Assembly (NCBI RefSeq): GCF_014633365.1
Contig: NC_068346.1
Coordinates: 34,535,191-34,599,190 of the forward strand
Reading direction: 5' to 3'
DNA length: 64,000 nucleotides
Source of the DNA: Diospyros lotus
Taxonomy: Eukaryota > Streptophyta > Magnoliopsida > Ericales > Ebenaceae
The notes beneath the pieces are model-generated. The model searched no databases and was not told where the DNA came from. It saw only the letters and a list, made by a program, of their open reading frames with translations. The position numbers and the translations under genes are program-made. Position 1 is the first letter of the stretch, and each line of letters opens with the position of its first letter. Positions 12,091 to 22,449 of the stretch are shown here, piece by piece.

Positions 12091-12660
12091 TTTTGGTATT
12101 CTCTTTCTCTCTTCTTTCTCTTCAAGCCAGATCCATCACCGCAAGCAATCGCTTCATTTTCTTCCTCTCTTCAAGCCAGATCCATCACCTCAAATCGTAT
12201 TACATTGCTGCCCATTGTGCTCATCTTCATTGTGCTTTCTGGGTTTACCAGCGGCAGGTTCACCTCGTGGCCGGTCCGGCCCAACCGGGACACTGCGGCT
12301 CGTCGGACCGGGGGTTCACTGTGGGCCGTCGCCATCTTGCTGGTGGTGCTTCTTCTGCTGGTGTCTTACCAGTCCTCCTTCCACTCATAAGTGGTTTGGA
12401 CCTCTTTTTAGGTTGGAATAGGCATAGAATTATAATTGGTTTGGGCCTCCTTTGTGGTCTTTTTGATGGGCTTTGAGGGTGAGGGATGGCGCCTTGTGCT
12501 TTTGTTTTGTTCTTTTTCTCGTGTTGTGGCAATTCTCTCTACTGGATGGTGAAAAATTGTTTGCGACTTCTATTGGTGTAAGCAGTGGATGGTGAAAGTA
12601 AAAGACAATGAGATGTGGGATTTTCTGTGCATCCAAACAGCTCCCAAGTGGCGCCAACCA
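12091..12660 (+). other. Unique GC-richer island with small ORF
   Basis: Not found elsewhere in the window and more GC-rich than its flanks. An open frame (12121-12390) ends in a hydrophobic stretch, LWAVAILLVVLLLLVSY, after a basic segment, RPNRDTAARRTGG; an earlier hydrophobic run (LPIVLIFIVLSGF) could be a signal peptide or membrane segment. There is no ATG in frame upstream, only TTG at 12205, so if this was a gene it is partial or starts in another exon. I do not recognise it. Conventional kinase spacer resumes near 12685. Confidence 0.3.
12119..12189. repeat. 22-bp direct repeat
   Basis: A 22-base word starting TCTTCAAGCCAGATCC occurs at 12119-12140 and again at 12168-12189, at the edge of the GC-richer island. 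Both copies look exact. Confidence 0.75.
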
Positions 12661-13360
12661 ATTTATTGAAGACATAATTTAACAACTCATAAAAAATAAG
12701 TTGCCATGAACTTGCGTTGAGCCTTATGTCTCTCAACCAATTTATTGATCCAATTGTTTTTCAAGAAACTGATTTAAATTTGTTTTAAAATATAAATAAC
12801 TTTATAAAACAAGAGATGTTTTGATTATCACTAATTTGAAAAGGTTAAAAGGAAGTGTTGACTCGATCACTCAATTAAGAAATTTAATCAAGTGATTAAT
12901 GAAAGCCGATCGAACTAAAATGTCACAGAAAGGGAAAATTATGATTTTGATATTATGTTAAAAGATATAGTCAGTCGAGATAATAAATTCTTATTTATTT
13001 GCTAAATTGAGAGGTGGTCAATTCAAAACATCACAGGAATTAATTATTTATAATTTAAATTGTACAAAAATAAAAATAGAAATCTCATATGATATATGAA
13101 ATAAAAACAAAAAAAAAACATTTTTCATAAAAATAAAAAACATAAATGTGAGGGAAATGTACAAATAAAAAAATAGAGATTTTTTTAAATATAATTTTTA
13201 ATATAAAAAATATAAAATATTATTTAATTTATAAATAAACATAAATTTTGACTTAAAAATAAGGACGAATTTTTTTCGTAAATATAAATATTTTTTTAAA
13301 CATAAATTTAGCTGTAACTTTGTCGTTGACAAAAACACGTTTCTAAATTGAAATCGCATT
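12661..13360. repeat. Kinase-type spacer, AT-rich
   Basis: From about 12685 the text matches the spacer upstream of other kinases (CTCATAAAAAATAAGTTGCC and following). The rest is AT-rich with several A/T runs. No gene seen. It ends at the target-site duplication GCATT of the solo LTR. Confidence 0.5.
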
Positions 13361-14035
13361 TGTCGACGTTCGATTTTAGCCGACCATGATTCGTTTTGGG
13401 CCACAGTGAATAAATCCAAAAATACCAAGAAGAAGAAAGGAACCTCGAATCCCAAGCGTGAGTCAACACTAGAATTTTTTACGTGGTTCGGTCAGAACGA
13501 TGCCTATTCCACGACCGCGCTCTGATTATTCTCTCAGAATGGCGGTATCTCATTATTCCCTTGTCCCTCGTGATATCTATCATTCTTATTTATACTGAGG
13601 CGCTTTTACAATTTAGATAACATAAAGAAATACAATGAGTGTATAATGGGGGACAAACAACCCTTTATCGCCTTCACAAGACCGAGAGTGGGATCCTCAT
13701 TACGAGGGGCATGGGCAGTTGCAGATAAAGTAAACGGACCCTACCTTTGACTTCTCGACAGCTTTGCCACTCATGCGAGCTGGAGGTTTTAGGCTAACGA
13801 CCTGAATGGTCCAGCGATCTGGAGGATATTTCCTAGAGCTCGTTAGTCGATCGCTCGGAGCTCGTTGGGAGCTTATCGGGAGCTCGCCAAATGCTCGCTT
13901 TACGAGTTCCGGATTTCGATGGTGGTTGGACTTTCCTTGACGAGATCGTCTGGGCCTTCTTGGCCTCGGGTGATTGGGCCGGTCCATCGGGTCGAGTCTG
14001 GCTCATGCGGGATGATACGGGAAATACATATAACA
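13361..14035 (-). mobile_element. Solo LTR of a Tat-type Ty3/gypsy element
   Basis: 675-bp sequence on the minus strand beginning TGTTATATGTATTTCC and ending GTCGACA, matching the 5' LTR of the Tat-type element at 59773-60472 along its length (diverged, with indels). It is flanked by a perfect 5-bp target-site duplication, GCATT at 13356-13360 and 14036-14040, with no internal region: the product of LTR-LTR recombination. A TATAAATAA box lies at 13587-13595 on its minus strand. It sits about 290 bp upstream of the TATA box of the next gene. Confidence 0.88.
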
Positions 14036-14237
14036 GCATTTATGATATTTTTTAATATTATTAAATATTTTTAAAATTATAAAAATGGATCAAAAATATT
14101 TTTTTAATATTTTAATATAAAAAACGTCTTAAAAATACTAAAACGGTGAAGCCGTTATAGTTGGCGTTTTGGTGAATCATAGTTTATAATTTTTAGTTTG
14201 TTATTTTTTAACTTAGAACGGGCCCGGCAGACCAACA

Positions 14238-14329
14238 TGGGCCTTGGGCCAACATACGTCGGGCCACCTAATTTTTTGGGTCGGGTCGGGTCGGGTCAGA
14301 CCGGCCTCTTCTGATTCGCATTATAAATA
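14238..14329 (+). promoter_or_regulatory. Promoter of the 14486 gene: site II motifs and TATA box
   Basis: Two TGGGCC words (14238-14243 and 14245-14250), which resemble plant site II elements bound by TCP factors. A (GGGTC)4 microsatellite follows at 14278-14297 and a TATAAATA box at 14322-14329, about 157 bases before the ATG. Assignment is by motif and spacing only. Confidence 0.5.
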
Positions 14330-14485
14330 TATCCCTCGTTTCACTCCCATTTGTTTTCGCAACATACTTTCCCTCCCCTTTTGCTTATCTGTTCTTCTTT
14401 GATTCGATTATTACTATTTGAACCAACCAGTGCTTCTCCTCCTCGATCGGCTTTGGTTTCGATCTGTATCCGCCAATCAGTTGCA

Positions 14486-17400
14486 ATGGATGAGACTAAA
14501 TTCAAAGAGCTCAGACACGCCGATGTCTATTGTGTGGACGTCGCTTTCGTTTCTTCCTCCTCGTCATCCACCAGTGCTCTCTTTGGCCAGCAATCCACAG
14601 GCTAGTGATTTTTGTTTCTTGGATTTCTCTTCACCTAAATTGAGCAGAAGGGTTGTTAGTCAGTGTTTGTCGACCCCTATTTACGTGAACTGGAGGCTTT
14701 CATTTTTGATTCGCTATTGATTAACTATAAATGCTTACGAGGGTGGTGATTTTCATTTTCAGAAGGATTTCGCTTGTCAGTTCAATTAGGGATAGGGATC
14801 CATGGCTTTCTGTTCAGTTATTTTTCTTTCACTGTATTGACTAGTTAGTCATAGACAATTCAAAGACGAAGCCGAATTATTAAGAAGATGGTTCTAAGGT
14901 TACTTGGACCAAACAAGAATTGGATGGATGGTTAAGTAGAAGACATTCGATCATTTGGAGTACAATTACAAATTCCTAATATCTCATTTTGGCAATTCTG
15001 GATTTTAAATATTTTTATCTTACTGGTTGCACATGTTTATTAATACTTGTTACTTGTGTTCGAGAACATCACAGAAGACATCAATTTTGCGGATGTATGA
15101 AAGGGGTTTGTATATCCCGCATCTCAAATTAAAGAAACTGATTGTTTGGTAGGTGCTGAACTAGAATATTTACATTGCTTCCAAAATTTTCATGTTAATT
15201 AGACATACTCAAAGCAGTAATTGCCTTCTATTTTTATCTTTATTTTTTTGGGTATTCTGGCAATGTGATATTGCAGCTATCCAAATTTAATCTCTTGGAG
15301 TTTTTTTTAATTAGCCTAAATGTGAGTCTTTTGGTGAGGCAATAACAAATTGGGCAGTAGCTTTAGCTACTGTCATTCCTCAAATTCATACTCTATTTGA
15401 TACTTGATGAGGTGAGGAAAATGTACTGAAAACATAATTGCAACGGTTGACCCTTTATTTAGCTTGTCGACTAATCTTTAGTCTGTCTACTAATGCACTG
15501 GAAAACTTGAAAGAAAAATTTAAGCTCCACTCTCAGCCTTCTTCCATCTTCTGGTCTGGTAATCATCTTTGGAAGAGTCATAAGTTGGGTAAAAGCTGCC
15601 ATGGATTCTTTGACGGATTTCAAGTAACATGGCTTGTGCTAAGAAAAATAGATCCATGGCACCCACCATTATCTGTTTGAACATTCTATTTGTTAAGTAA
15701 TCCCGTAAATGTTGTAGGGAATGTAGTTTATGTGCATGACAGCAGATCCAATTCATATTTCATTTTAGTTTCTTATAATTGCCATCTCAGATTCCTAGTT
15801 GGATTTATTTTTATTTGTTCTCCAGAAAATCAGAATTACAGCATAAACTTTGAACTGCCAGTGGCTTTTGATGATGAAAAAGCAGTGGAGAAAGGCAACG
15901 TCAGTTCACTGATTGAAGAATTACCTGAACTTTCTGAGTTGCCAGAACAGGAAAGCACAGGAAAACTTGGAAAGTATAATTTGCGCAAAAGTTTAGATTG
16001 GGATACAGCATTCTTCACTAATGCAGGTAGGCTCTGTTTGCGCAAAACAACTTTGCTACTTGCAAGTTTAAGCATAGAGTTACATATTTTCTTTGACATA
16101 TTAGGTCTTCTAGAACCTGGGGAATTGTCTTGCATGATCAAAGGAGTAAACAATGGTGGAAAACATTTTTCACCTGGAATTGCAGAGGATATACATAGAT
16201 CTAATGATTCAATCTCTACATTAGAAAGTGAGAGTTTGACAATGGGAAGTCTGGAAGCTGATCTGTTTGAGAACATCAGAGCTTCAATTCAGAAATCCAG
16301 TAAAGCATATCACATGGCAATTTCTGGTAAAACTGCACCCAGAGAGAAAAAAACCCAAGTTTTCTGTTGTAAGTACACTAGCAATTGTAGAGCATGGCTT
16401 GAAGAATTAGTGATTTTTTTATTTTATTTTTTGTTCTACTTCTATCTGCTAGAGATGCCACCATCAAAATTGACACGGCCATCTTGTTCTATAGCACCAC
16501 ATGTTCCCAGTGCTGTATGTGATGTGCCTCTTTGCCATCTTTACGTCAACTACCCCTCTACTTCTAAGAAAACAGTAATGGTAAGCCTCCCTGAATGGAT
16601 AGTAGCTGCTGGATGTCCATGCTGTAGCTTATGCAAATTGTTTACTGAAGTTTGAAATTATGTACTTCCAAAATTTTTTAGGTGAAGTCAGAACCCGCTG
16701 CCAAGAACCAAGGGGCTGGAATGCAAGGACCAGAGAAACTGATAAAACAGAGAGTTGGTTATTCACTGGGCATACAGGTATGTATTCATCTAGTGCAGTA
16801 TGAATGCTTTCTTTCTAGTCTCCCGTGTAACATTATGTGGTCCAGTTGCAAATGACAAGCGATGTGAATTACTGGCCTTTCAAATGGAATGCATATGTTC
16901 TAATTATTTGTGTCACTCCATTTCATGGATTATTTTTCAGATCAAAAAAGGAAGATACGTGGATAATTTGACTAGTTTGTGATATTTTCTTTTTTGCTTC
17001 TTGGAATTGTTTCATTTGGAGAAATTCAGTTCACAGTGGATGGGAAGCTTTCTTTTCAAATTAAATGTTTGCCAGGCAGAGAGAGAGAGAGAGAGAGAGA
17101 GCTGACTTTTATCAGTAGTTATCAAATGAATAAAGCCTATTCTGCAACAGGAAAGCTGACTTTCATCAGTTATCGTAAGAACAAATCCTGTTTTGCAATA
17201 TAGTTTAATTGACACTTGGAACTTGTCCAATAAAGCCTGTTCAAAGAAATGGAGGCTTGAATTCATTCCTCAGGAACAGGAAAGCTTCAAAGGAAATTAG
17301 CAAGTCTTCTCCTATTTCGTCAGCACCGCTTGAGAGGCCTTCTTTGGGCAATGATAAAGCAAGAAGTGCCTCTGGTAACTAGAACAAAGTTGATTAAAGT

Positions 17401-18065
17401 TGTTTTTTGTTACCTGCAGCGGAAACTTTTGCACTAGTACTGACTGTACCCTTAAAATGATTGTGATAGTTTATGGTAGAGTGCATCTTGCATCAGATAG
17501 TTGTCCAAGTAGGGCTGCGACTAAGCCTGCAGTATCTTCGAAATCCCCCTCTCCAAGTTCTTCAACAACAAAGAAAGAGCCATTGAAGTCTTCTTCATCG
17601 TCTGCTCGTTCTGGCAGTCGTTCACCTGCCAATATTTGTGCATCTTCTGTGAAATCCACTAGAAGGAAGTTTGGAACCGCCAAGATTGCCAATCTGACTT
17701 CTGATGGTTTGATCCTCAAAACACGAGGGTCCAGTACTATCTCTAGTAATGTGTCTCCTGTTAGTTCTATTAGTGAATGGTCCTCAGAATCATCTTCATC
17801 AGCTTCAAGGAATAGCTTTGATACTGGTTCTCCTTGTAGATCCCAAGATAATGATATCCCTCCTCCGGATTGTTGCAATCAATCCAATGGTCATGTCTCA
17901 GATGAACATAATAAGGCAACTCTACCGCATGGTGAAACTATAAAAGCAGTTTCAGGGCAGCTTGGTGGACATTCTCAACCGGCTATGGCAAAACCCTCAG
18001 GTCTGCGAAAGCCATCGGCAAGGATTGGATTTTTCGATTGGGACAGTCCTACTCTCGTTTGTTGA
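14486..18065 (+). CDS. Plant-specific Ser/Thr-rich protein of unknown function, multi-exon
   Basis: Suggested exons: 14486-14600, 15826-16026, 16105-16326, 16453-16580, 16682-16777, 17274-17374, 17497-18065. Phases agree at each junction except 16777/17274, where an extra exon (perhaps from 16941), another splice choice or a frameshift is needed. Intron 1 starts with GC (CAG|GCTAGT) and is the only call that keeps phase. The protein has a conserved-looking block, KYNLRKSLDWDTAFFT followed by LLEPGELSCM, a long serine-rich basic middle (SSSTTKKEPLKSSSSSARS), and an end reading GLRKPSARIGFFDWD. I recall these two motifs from uncharacterised, PORKCHOP-like plant proteins, but that link is from memory and uncertain. 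No membrane segment or enzyme motif seen. A 3' copy lies at 57376-57984; relative to it this gene lacks 27 bp and 4 bp, the latter changing the last residues. Confidence 0.6.
17078..17101. repeat. (AG)12 microsatellite in an intron
   Basis: Uninterrupted AG dinucleotide run inside the intron between the exons ending at 16777 and starting at 17274. Confidence 0.9.
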
Positions 18066-18377
18066 AATTGCTTATTGAGAAGCAGTTTTGCCGATGTGAT
18101 TGATTCTGTTGCAATGAGCTATAAAAACTCCTCTCCAAGGAGGTTATTGTTCCCCTCTGTATATTGAAAAACATTTGTTAGTATACTCTTTTTAACTTTA
18201 TACATTCTTCATTACAATGTAATTTCACCACAGTTGTTATCATAAATTGCAAATGCATCATTATAAACACCTAGCATGAATTATATTATATATACACCAA
18301 CTTCTTCAACATTATGTGGAAACTAATTAACATGCAATCCAACAAAGGTATTTGTCAGATCAGGCAACCAAGGCTCT
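18066..18377 (+). other. 3' flank of the 14486 gene
   Basis: Probable 3' untranslated region and downstream sequence. It matches 57985-58195 closely, apart from extra bases near 18275-18345. No separate gene seen. Confidence 0.5.
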
Positions 18378-18835
18378 GTTGTCGAGTGCCTCAAAGTAGA
18401 ATTGGAAAATGGGTCGGGCGATCTATGGGCCCGCTCGGCCCGGCACTATAGCAACGGGCCGGGCCGAGTCGGACCAATGCTTTGTGGCATTTGGTCTAGC
18501 TCGCCTTGGCCCATTTATTAAAGGTCATAGAATCGTGTCGGATCCTTATTTCTCATTACTCGGCTTGACCCACTTCCTTTGAGGGTCAAATTCGACCCGA
18601 CTCACAAAATGGATGGGCTAGGCGGGCCTGCCCGGCCCATCTCGCCCATTTTCCAACTCTACCTCCAAATCTCAAAAGTGGAGACACGAGAAACCTATTC
18701 GCCATCATCAACACCAATTCTTGATGGCATGGCACCATTTCATCCTCATCATCCACCAACCTATTTGGATCATCGAGAATGAAATGATGGTTTAGAAGCC
18801 TTCCAGTTGTTCATGTACTCTTTGATTGCCTGTCC
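18378..18835 (-). pseudogene. C-terminal kinase fragment, split by a hAT-like element
   Basis: On the minus strand this matches the C-terminal ~60 codons of type B kinases (the NHPFIVGEPN to SMFGDL region, with the complement text AGAAGCC and GAGACACGAGAAACC), heavily decayed. The fragment is interrupted between 18396 and 18662 by a 265-bp element. The uninterrupted paralog is at 58196-58385. Confidence 0.65.
18397..18661. mobile_element. 265-bp non-autonomous hAT-like MITE
   Basis: Terminal inverted repeats TAGAATTGGAAAATGGG (18397-18413) and, read inward from 18661, TAGAGTTGGAAAATGGG (16 of 17 match). Flanking 8-bp target-site duplications are CCTCAAAG (18389-18396) and CCTCCAAA (18662-18669), one and one change from the empty site CCTCCAAG seen at 58210-58217. 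The interior is rich in GGGCC and GGGTCGGGC. An 8-bp duplication and TAG-type ends indicate the hAT superfamily. No coding capacity. Confidence 0.85.
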
Positions 18836-20052
18836 ATCCTGATCATCCACCAATCCATTCGGGTAGTATTATTATGAATATCAAGGGCTTAAACATATCA
18901 AATTCAATTTCAACCATTAAAATTAAAAATACATATTTTGAAAATTTGAACATTTATTTATTTGCATATTTTCTCTTATGAGGGTACTAACACATTTATT
19001 TTAAAATATTTTTTTATCACTTTCTCTTTTCTATTATTATTTTATTATCACTAGAATGTTTTTTGACAAATAAACATTAAAAAATTAACATAACATACAC
19101 AAATTCATAATAATTCTACTTAAAATAGAACTATTATAAATTTATATGTGTCATATTAATTTGTAAGGGTTGCTTGTTAAACTTATTTGTAGATATGATA
19201 TTAACTTTTTGATAGAAACTTTATTATTACTAGGTAAAATGAAAGTATTTGCGTTACAGAAAAATTACAAAATTATCCTTATTTGAAACTCTTTGGAGGG
19301 GGGACACTTGTCTCCAAATTGAGATTTTAGTATAACCCGACTTAGGTAAAATACTCTAATTAAATAATCAGATTAGTTTGATTTGAATCTGGATTTCTAT
19401 TTGTCCATATTGGTTCATGAATCTTGTTCTACCTCATTATATATATTTATATAAAAACACAAATTTTAAGAGTTAATTACATCGTCATTTTTTTTGCATC
19501 TTTACTTTAGTTTTTGATATCAAAACTTATTTGATAGTCAAAAAATATATCGAAAATCGAGTCGTGCCCTTATACCTCAAGTAAGTTTTGGTTAAACTCA
19601 AGATCAAGGACAACTATTAGATACACTTGACTTTAAATAAAGAAAAATACTATTTGTACAAATAACTAGATTATCGAGAGGATGATTGAAGGTGTCAAAA
19701 TTCAAAAATGTCCTCATTTAATTTGTTGTTGCTGCCTTTGGATGAAGCCATGGAGTCCCGGGTTTCATCCCATGATGAAGCTCGATGATTGATGATGAAA
19801 TTTGATTCAGTCATCAAACTTATACATCTCGTCGATACATGTATCATAGTTCTTAAACAAAACTAATAATAATAGACTCTAACTATCATTGTTAGGGTAA
19901 TTTTAAATAAAAAGTTATCTCAATGACAACGAGAAAAAGAGTAATAAAATAAAATAAAAATATTATTTAAATACTCATTTATAATATTTTTAGTAACACA
20001 TATATTGTTGAATTAAACACATATTTACGTAATGTTTATTAACCAATATATT
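18836..20052. repeat. Duplicated AT-rich non-coding region
   Basis: No gene seen. The sequence is closely paralogous to 58386-59600 and continues, across the retrotransposon array, into 36549-36660 (matching 59601-59715). Confidence 0.65.
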
Positions 20053-22312
20053 TGTAACGCCCCGTAAATGCCAATTTAATTTAATTTTGGGGTAATTTAA
20101 ATTAAAGGAAATATTAAAATAATTTGTTGTGATTTAATAAAATTTACTTATGTGATTTTAAGGAAATAAGAAATTAAAATAATTAATTAATTTGTTTTAG
20201 GAATTTCTGGAATTATAGGAAAATTAAAAGAAATTCAATAATGGGATTTTCAGAAATTTCGGGAGTTAATGTAATTAATTAAGTGGGCGTTAGTGCAATT
20301 AATGGAAGTTTAGGGGTGCTGGCGTGAATCGCGGAAGAGGCCAAAAGTCACATTAAATATAACTTAAAACATATATAGGTTAGATGCGAGCGTGGGCGCG
20401 GGCGGTTCGCGCGCGAGGCGGCCAGGCAGCGGATGAGGGATCGAATCGCGGGGGCTGCGCGCGAGGAGGGGAAATTTTGGCTGATTTAATTCAGCCATAG
20501 GCGTCAAAACGACGTCGTTTCGTCAATGGCGGTGGCTCCCAGTGGCTGGCCCGCGCGCTGCCACGTGGCCGCGCCTCAGCCGCTCGTTTTTGGCCGATTT
20601 AAGCCCGATTTCGGGCGTTCTTTTTGCATGCGAACAGTAAGGAATTACAGAAAAGAGCAGCAGCGTGCGCGAGAGAAATTTCTGAGATTTTGGGGCTTCA
20701 AAAATTGGATTAAACTCCGTTTAATCCCTGATTTAATTATCCAGGTATGTAGAGCAGTTAGTAATTAATATTCTGTACGGTCAGAATTTCGTTTTGCGTC
20801 CAATTTTATTAATTTTGGCAAATAATTGGGATATTGCAGTTTGTATAATTTTTACTACTTTTGGACCCAACGAGCCTAAGGATATCTCTGATAAGGCAAG
20901 TTCTTCTTACCTATCTCGTCGTTTCTGTCGTTGGCGATTTATTGGGCCTCCCTTCGTTTGTTTCGGCCATTAATTAATTATGAAGTTTTTAAACGGTTAG
21001 TTTAAGATTTAATTTATTAAATGGATCTCGTGGGTTTTATTCGTTGGTTGCCTACGGGGGTTTGTGCCACCCCCCTGCCTGTTGGGAATGATGCCGTACT
21101 CACCCGGGGCTAGGTTCTTAGCGGTTCGGGTATTAATTGGATTTTTGGTTATTTTCTGGCTGGAGCGGTTGTGCAGTGGGGGCTAGGATCGATGGTTCGG
21201 TGACGGAGTGACTGTCGTACGGACTACCTTAGGCCGCCGGCGAGTCTCTCCTACCCACTGACCGTTGACCGGTGCCAGGCACTGCTAACTTGCTTAGCCG
21301 TTATGTGATTATAGCATGCCTGCTTATATTTTATTCTCGTTGCATGGCTTGATGTGCACATGGGTACGGGCTGCATGTTGGGATTAACATGATTTGGTTA
21401 TGCTTGGTCACGGGCATTTTAGCTTGATTATAATGCATCCAGCACGGGCATATGCATCGTGTGTGGCTTACTATATGGGCGGAGCATGGCCTGATGCTTG
21501 GATGTATGGGCGCCTGGTATCACGTTGATGCTCACTACGCCATTGCATTTTATGTGCATTGCATGGCTACTGATAGTATTTAGTTCTCGGACGGGAGTAC
21601 CGTTCCGAGGGAGCCTATGGCTCGGTTGTCGGGAGTACCGACGTGGATACGGGTGACGGGAGTACCGCCCCGGGACAGTGCGCACAGGTTTGTTGAGGAT
21701 ATTGTTGCCTTCCAGGGCAGCGGCAGGTTGGTATGGGACTTGGGTGCCAGGTGTCTTGTGTGGGCCCCAAGGACCGGTATGTGCTTTCACTATACTGCAC
21801 TGTTGTGTTATAGCGTCTCATGACTTGTGTGTACTTGTGGGGCTGTGTTTGGGATGGTCTCTTCTTTTATTTATAGCCTTTCATTTCTTATAAACTTGCT
21901 GAGTCTCGCGACTCACCTTGCTTTCCATCATTCCAGGTAAGGGTAAAGCAAAGGCCGAGGGCGAGGATCGTTCCATTTAGCAGCCGGCCGTGTTGGTAAG
22001 GTGTACAGTTAGCTGCCCCCATCATCTCTGATGTTTTGCTAGAGACGCTGTCTTTTATTTTTGACTGTGCCAGGTTATCATTTGTACCTCCTATTGTTGG
22101 CACAGGGTCTGTATGTATTTTTATATACTCCATGACCGCTGTATCAGCGGGGTGCTTGTGGGCATGCATGTTTACCGTTTTTCTTCCGCTGTTAAATTTC
22201 TTATTTATGCATGCCAGGGCATTTCTGTCTTTTGTCTATTCCTCTTCCCTTCTGTGAGCGCACTCGTTCGGATAGACCGGGTGGTTGGGATATCCGGGCG
22301 GGGGTGCTTACA
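20053..22312 (+). repeat. LTR 1 of the Tekay-like array
   Basis: 2260 bp with TGTAA...TTACA short inverted ends. Contains a TATATA motif near 20372, palindromes AAACGACGTCGTTT (20507-20520) and GCCACGTGGC (20560-20569), three copies of CGGGAGTACCG (21592, 21630, 21657) and a small GAGTC/GACTC hairpin (21901-21915). Small ORFs inside the LTR look like chance. Confidence 0.95.
20372..20569 (+). promoter_or_regulatory. Candidate LTR promoter with G-box
   Basis: A TATATA motif at 20372-20377 is followed by the palindromes AAACGACGTCGTTT (20507-20520) and GCCACGTGGC (20560-20569). The second contains a perfect CACGTG G-box, a known bZIP/bHLH site used in abscisic acid and light response. Both lie downstream of the TATA, so their role is uncertain. 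The same sites recur in LTR 2 and LTR 3. Confidence 0.35.
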
Positions 22313-22316
22313 ATGT

Positions 22317-22328
22317 TGGTATCAGAGC
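22317..22328 (+). other. Primer-binding site, copy 1 (tRNA-iMet)
   Basis: TGGTATCAGAGC, complementary to the 3' end of plant initiator methionine tRNA, four bases after the end of LTR 1. Confidence 0.9.
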
Positions 22329-22449
22329 GTCATTAAGTCACTTTGGGGGACAAGTAACTGTACACCAAGGCTGTTAGGTAGAGTTAGAGTGTTAGGACGT
22401 GTCTGTTATTTCGAAATGCGTTCTAATTAAATTTGGTTGTCTAGGTATC

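Noticed and set aside
13700..13987. ORFs in both strands of the 13361-14035 region
   Set aside because: The region is a solo LTR with a target-site duplication; the ORFs have no motif and are shared with the LTR at 59773.
16979..17266. Small ORFs on either strand around the AG repeat
   Set aside because: They lie in an intron and owe their length to low-complexity sequence.
20048..20052. ATATT as a normal 5-bp target-site duplication of the Tekay-like array
   Set aside because: The right flank is TAGAT, so the flanks do not match; the empty site explains the discrepancy better.
21428..22430. Several 60-120-residue ORFs in the LTRs
   Set aside because: They overlap one another on both strands, recur only because the LTR is repeated, and show no domain.
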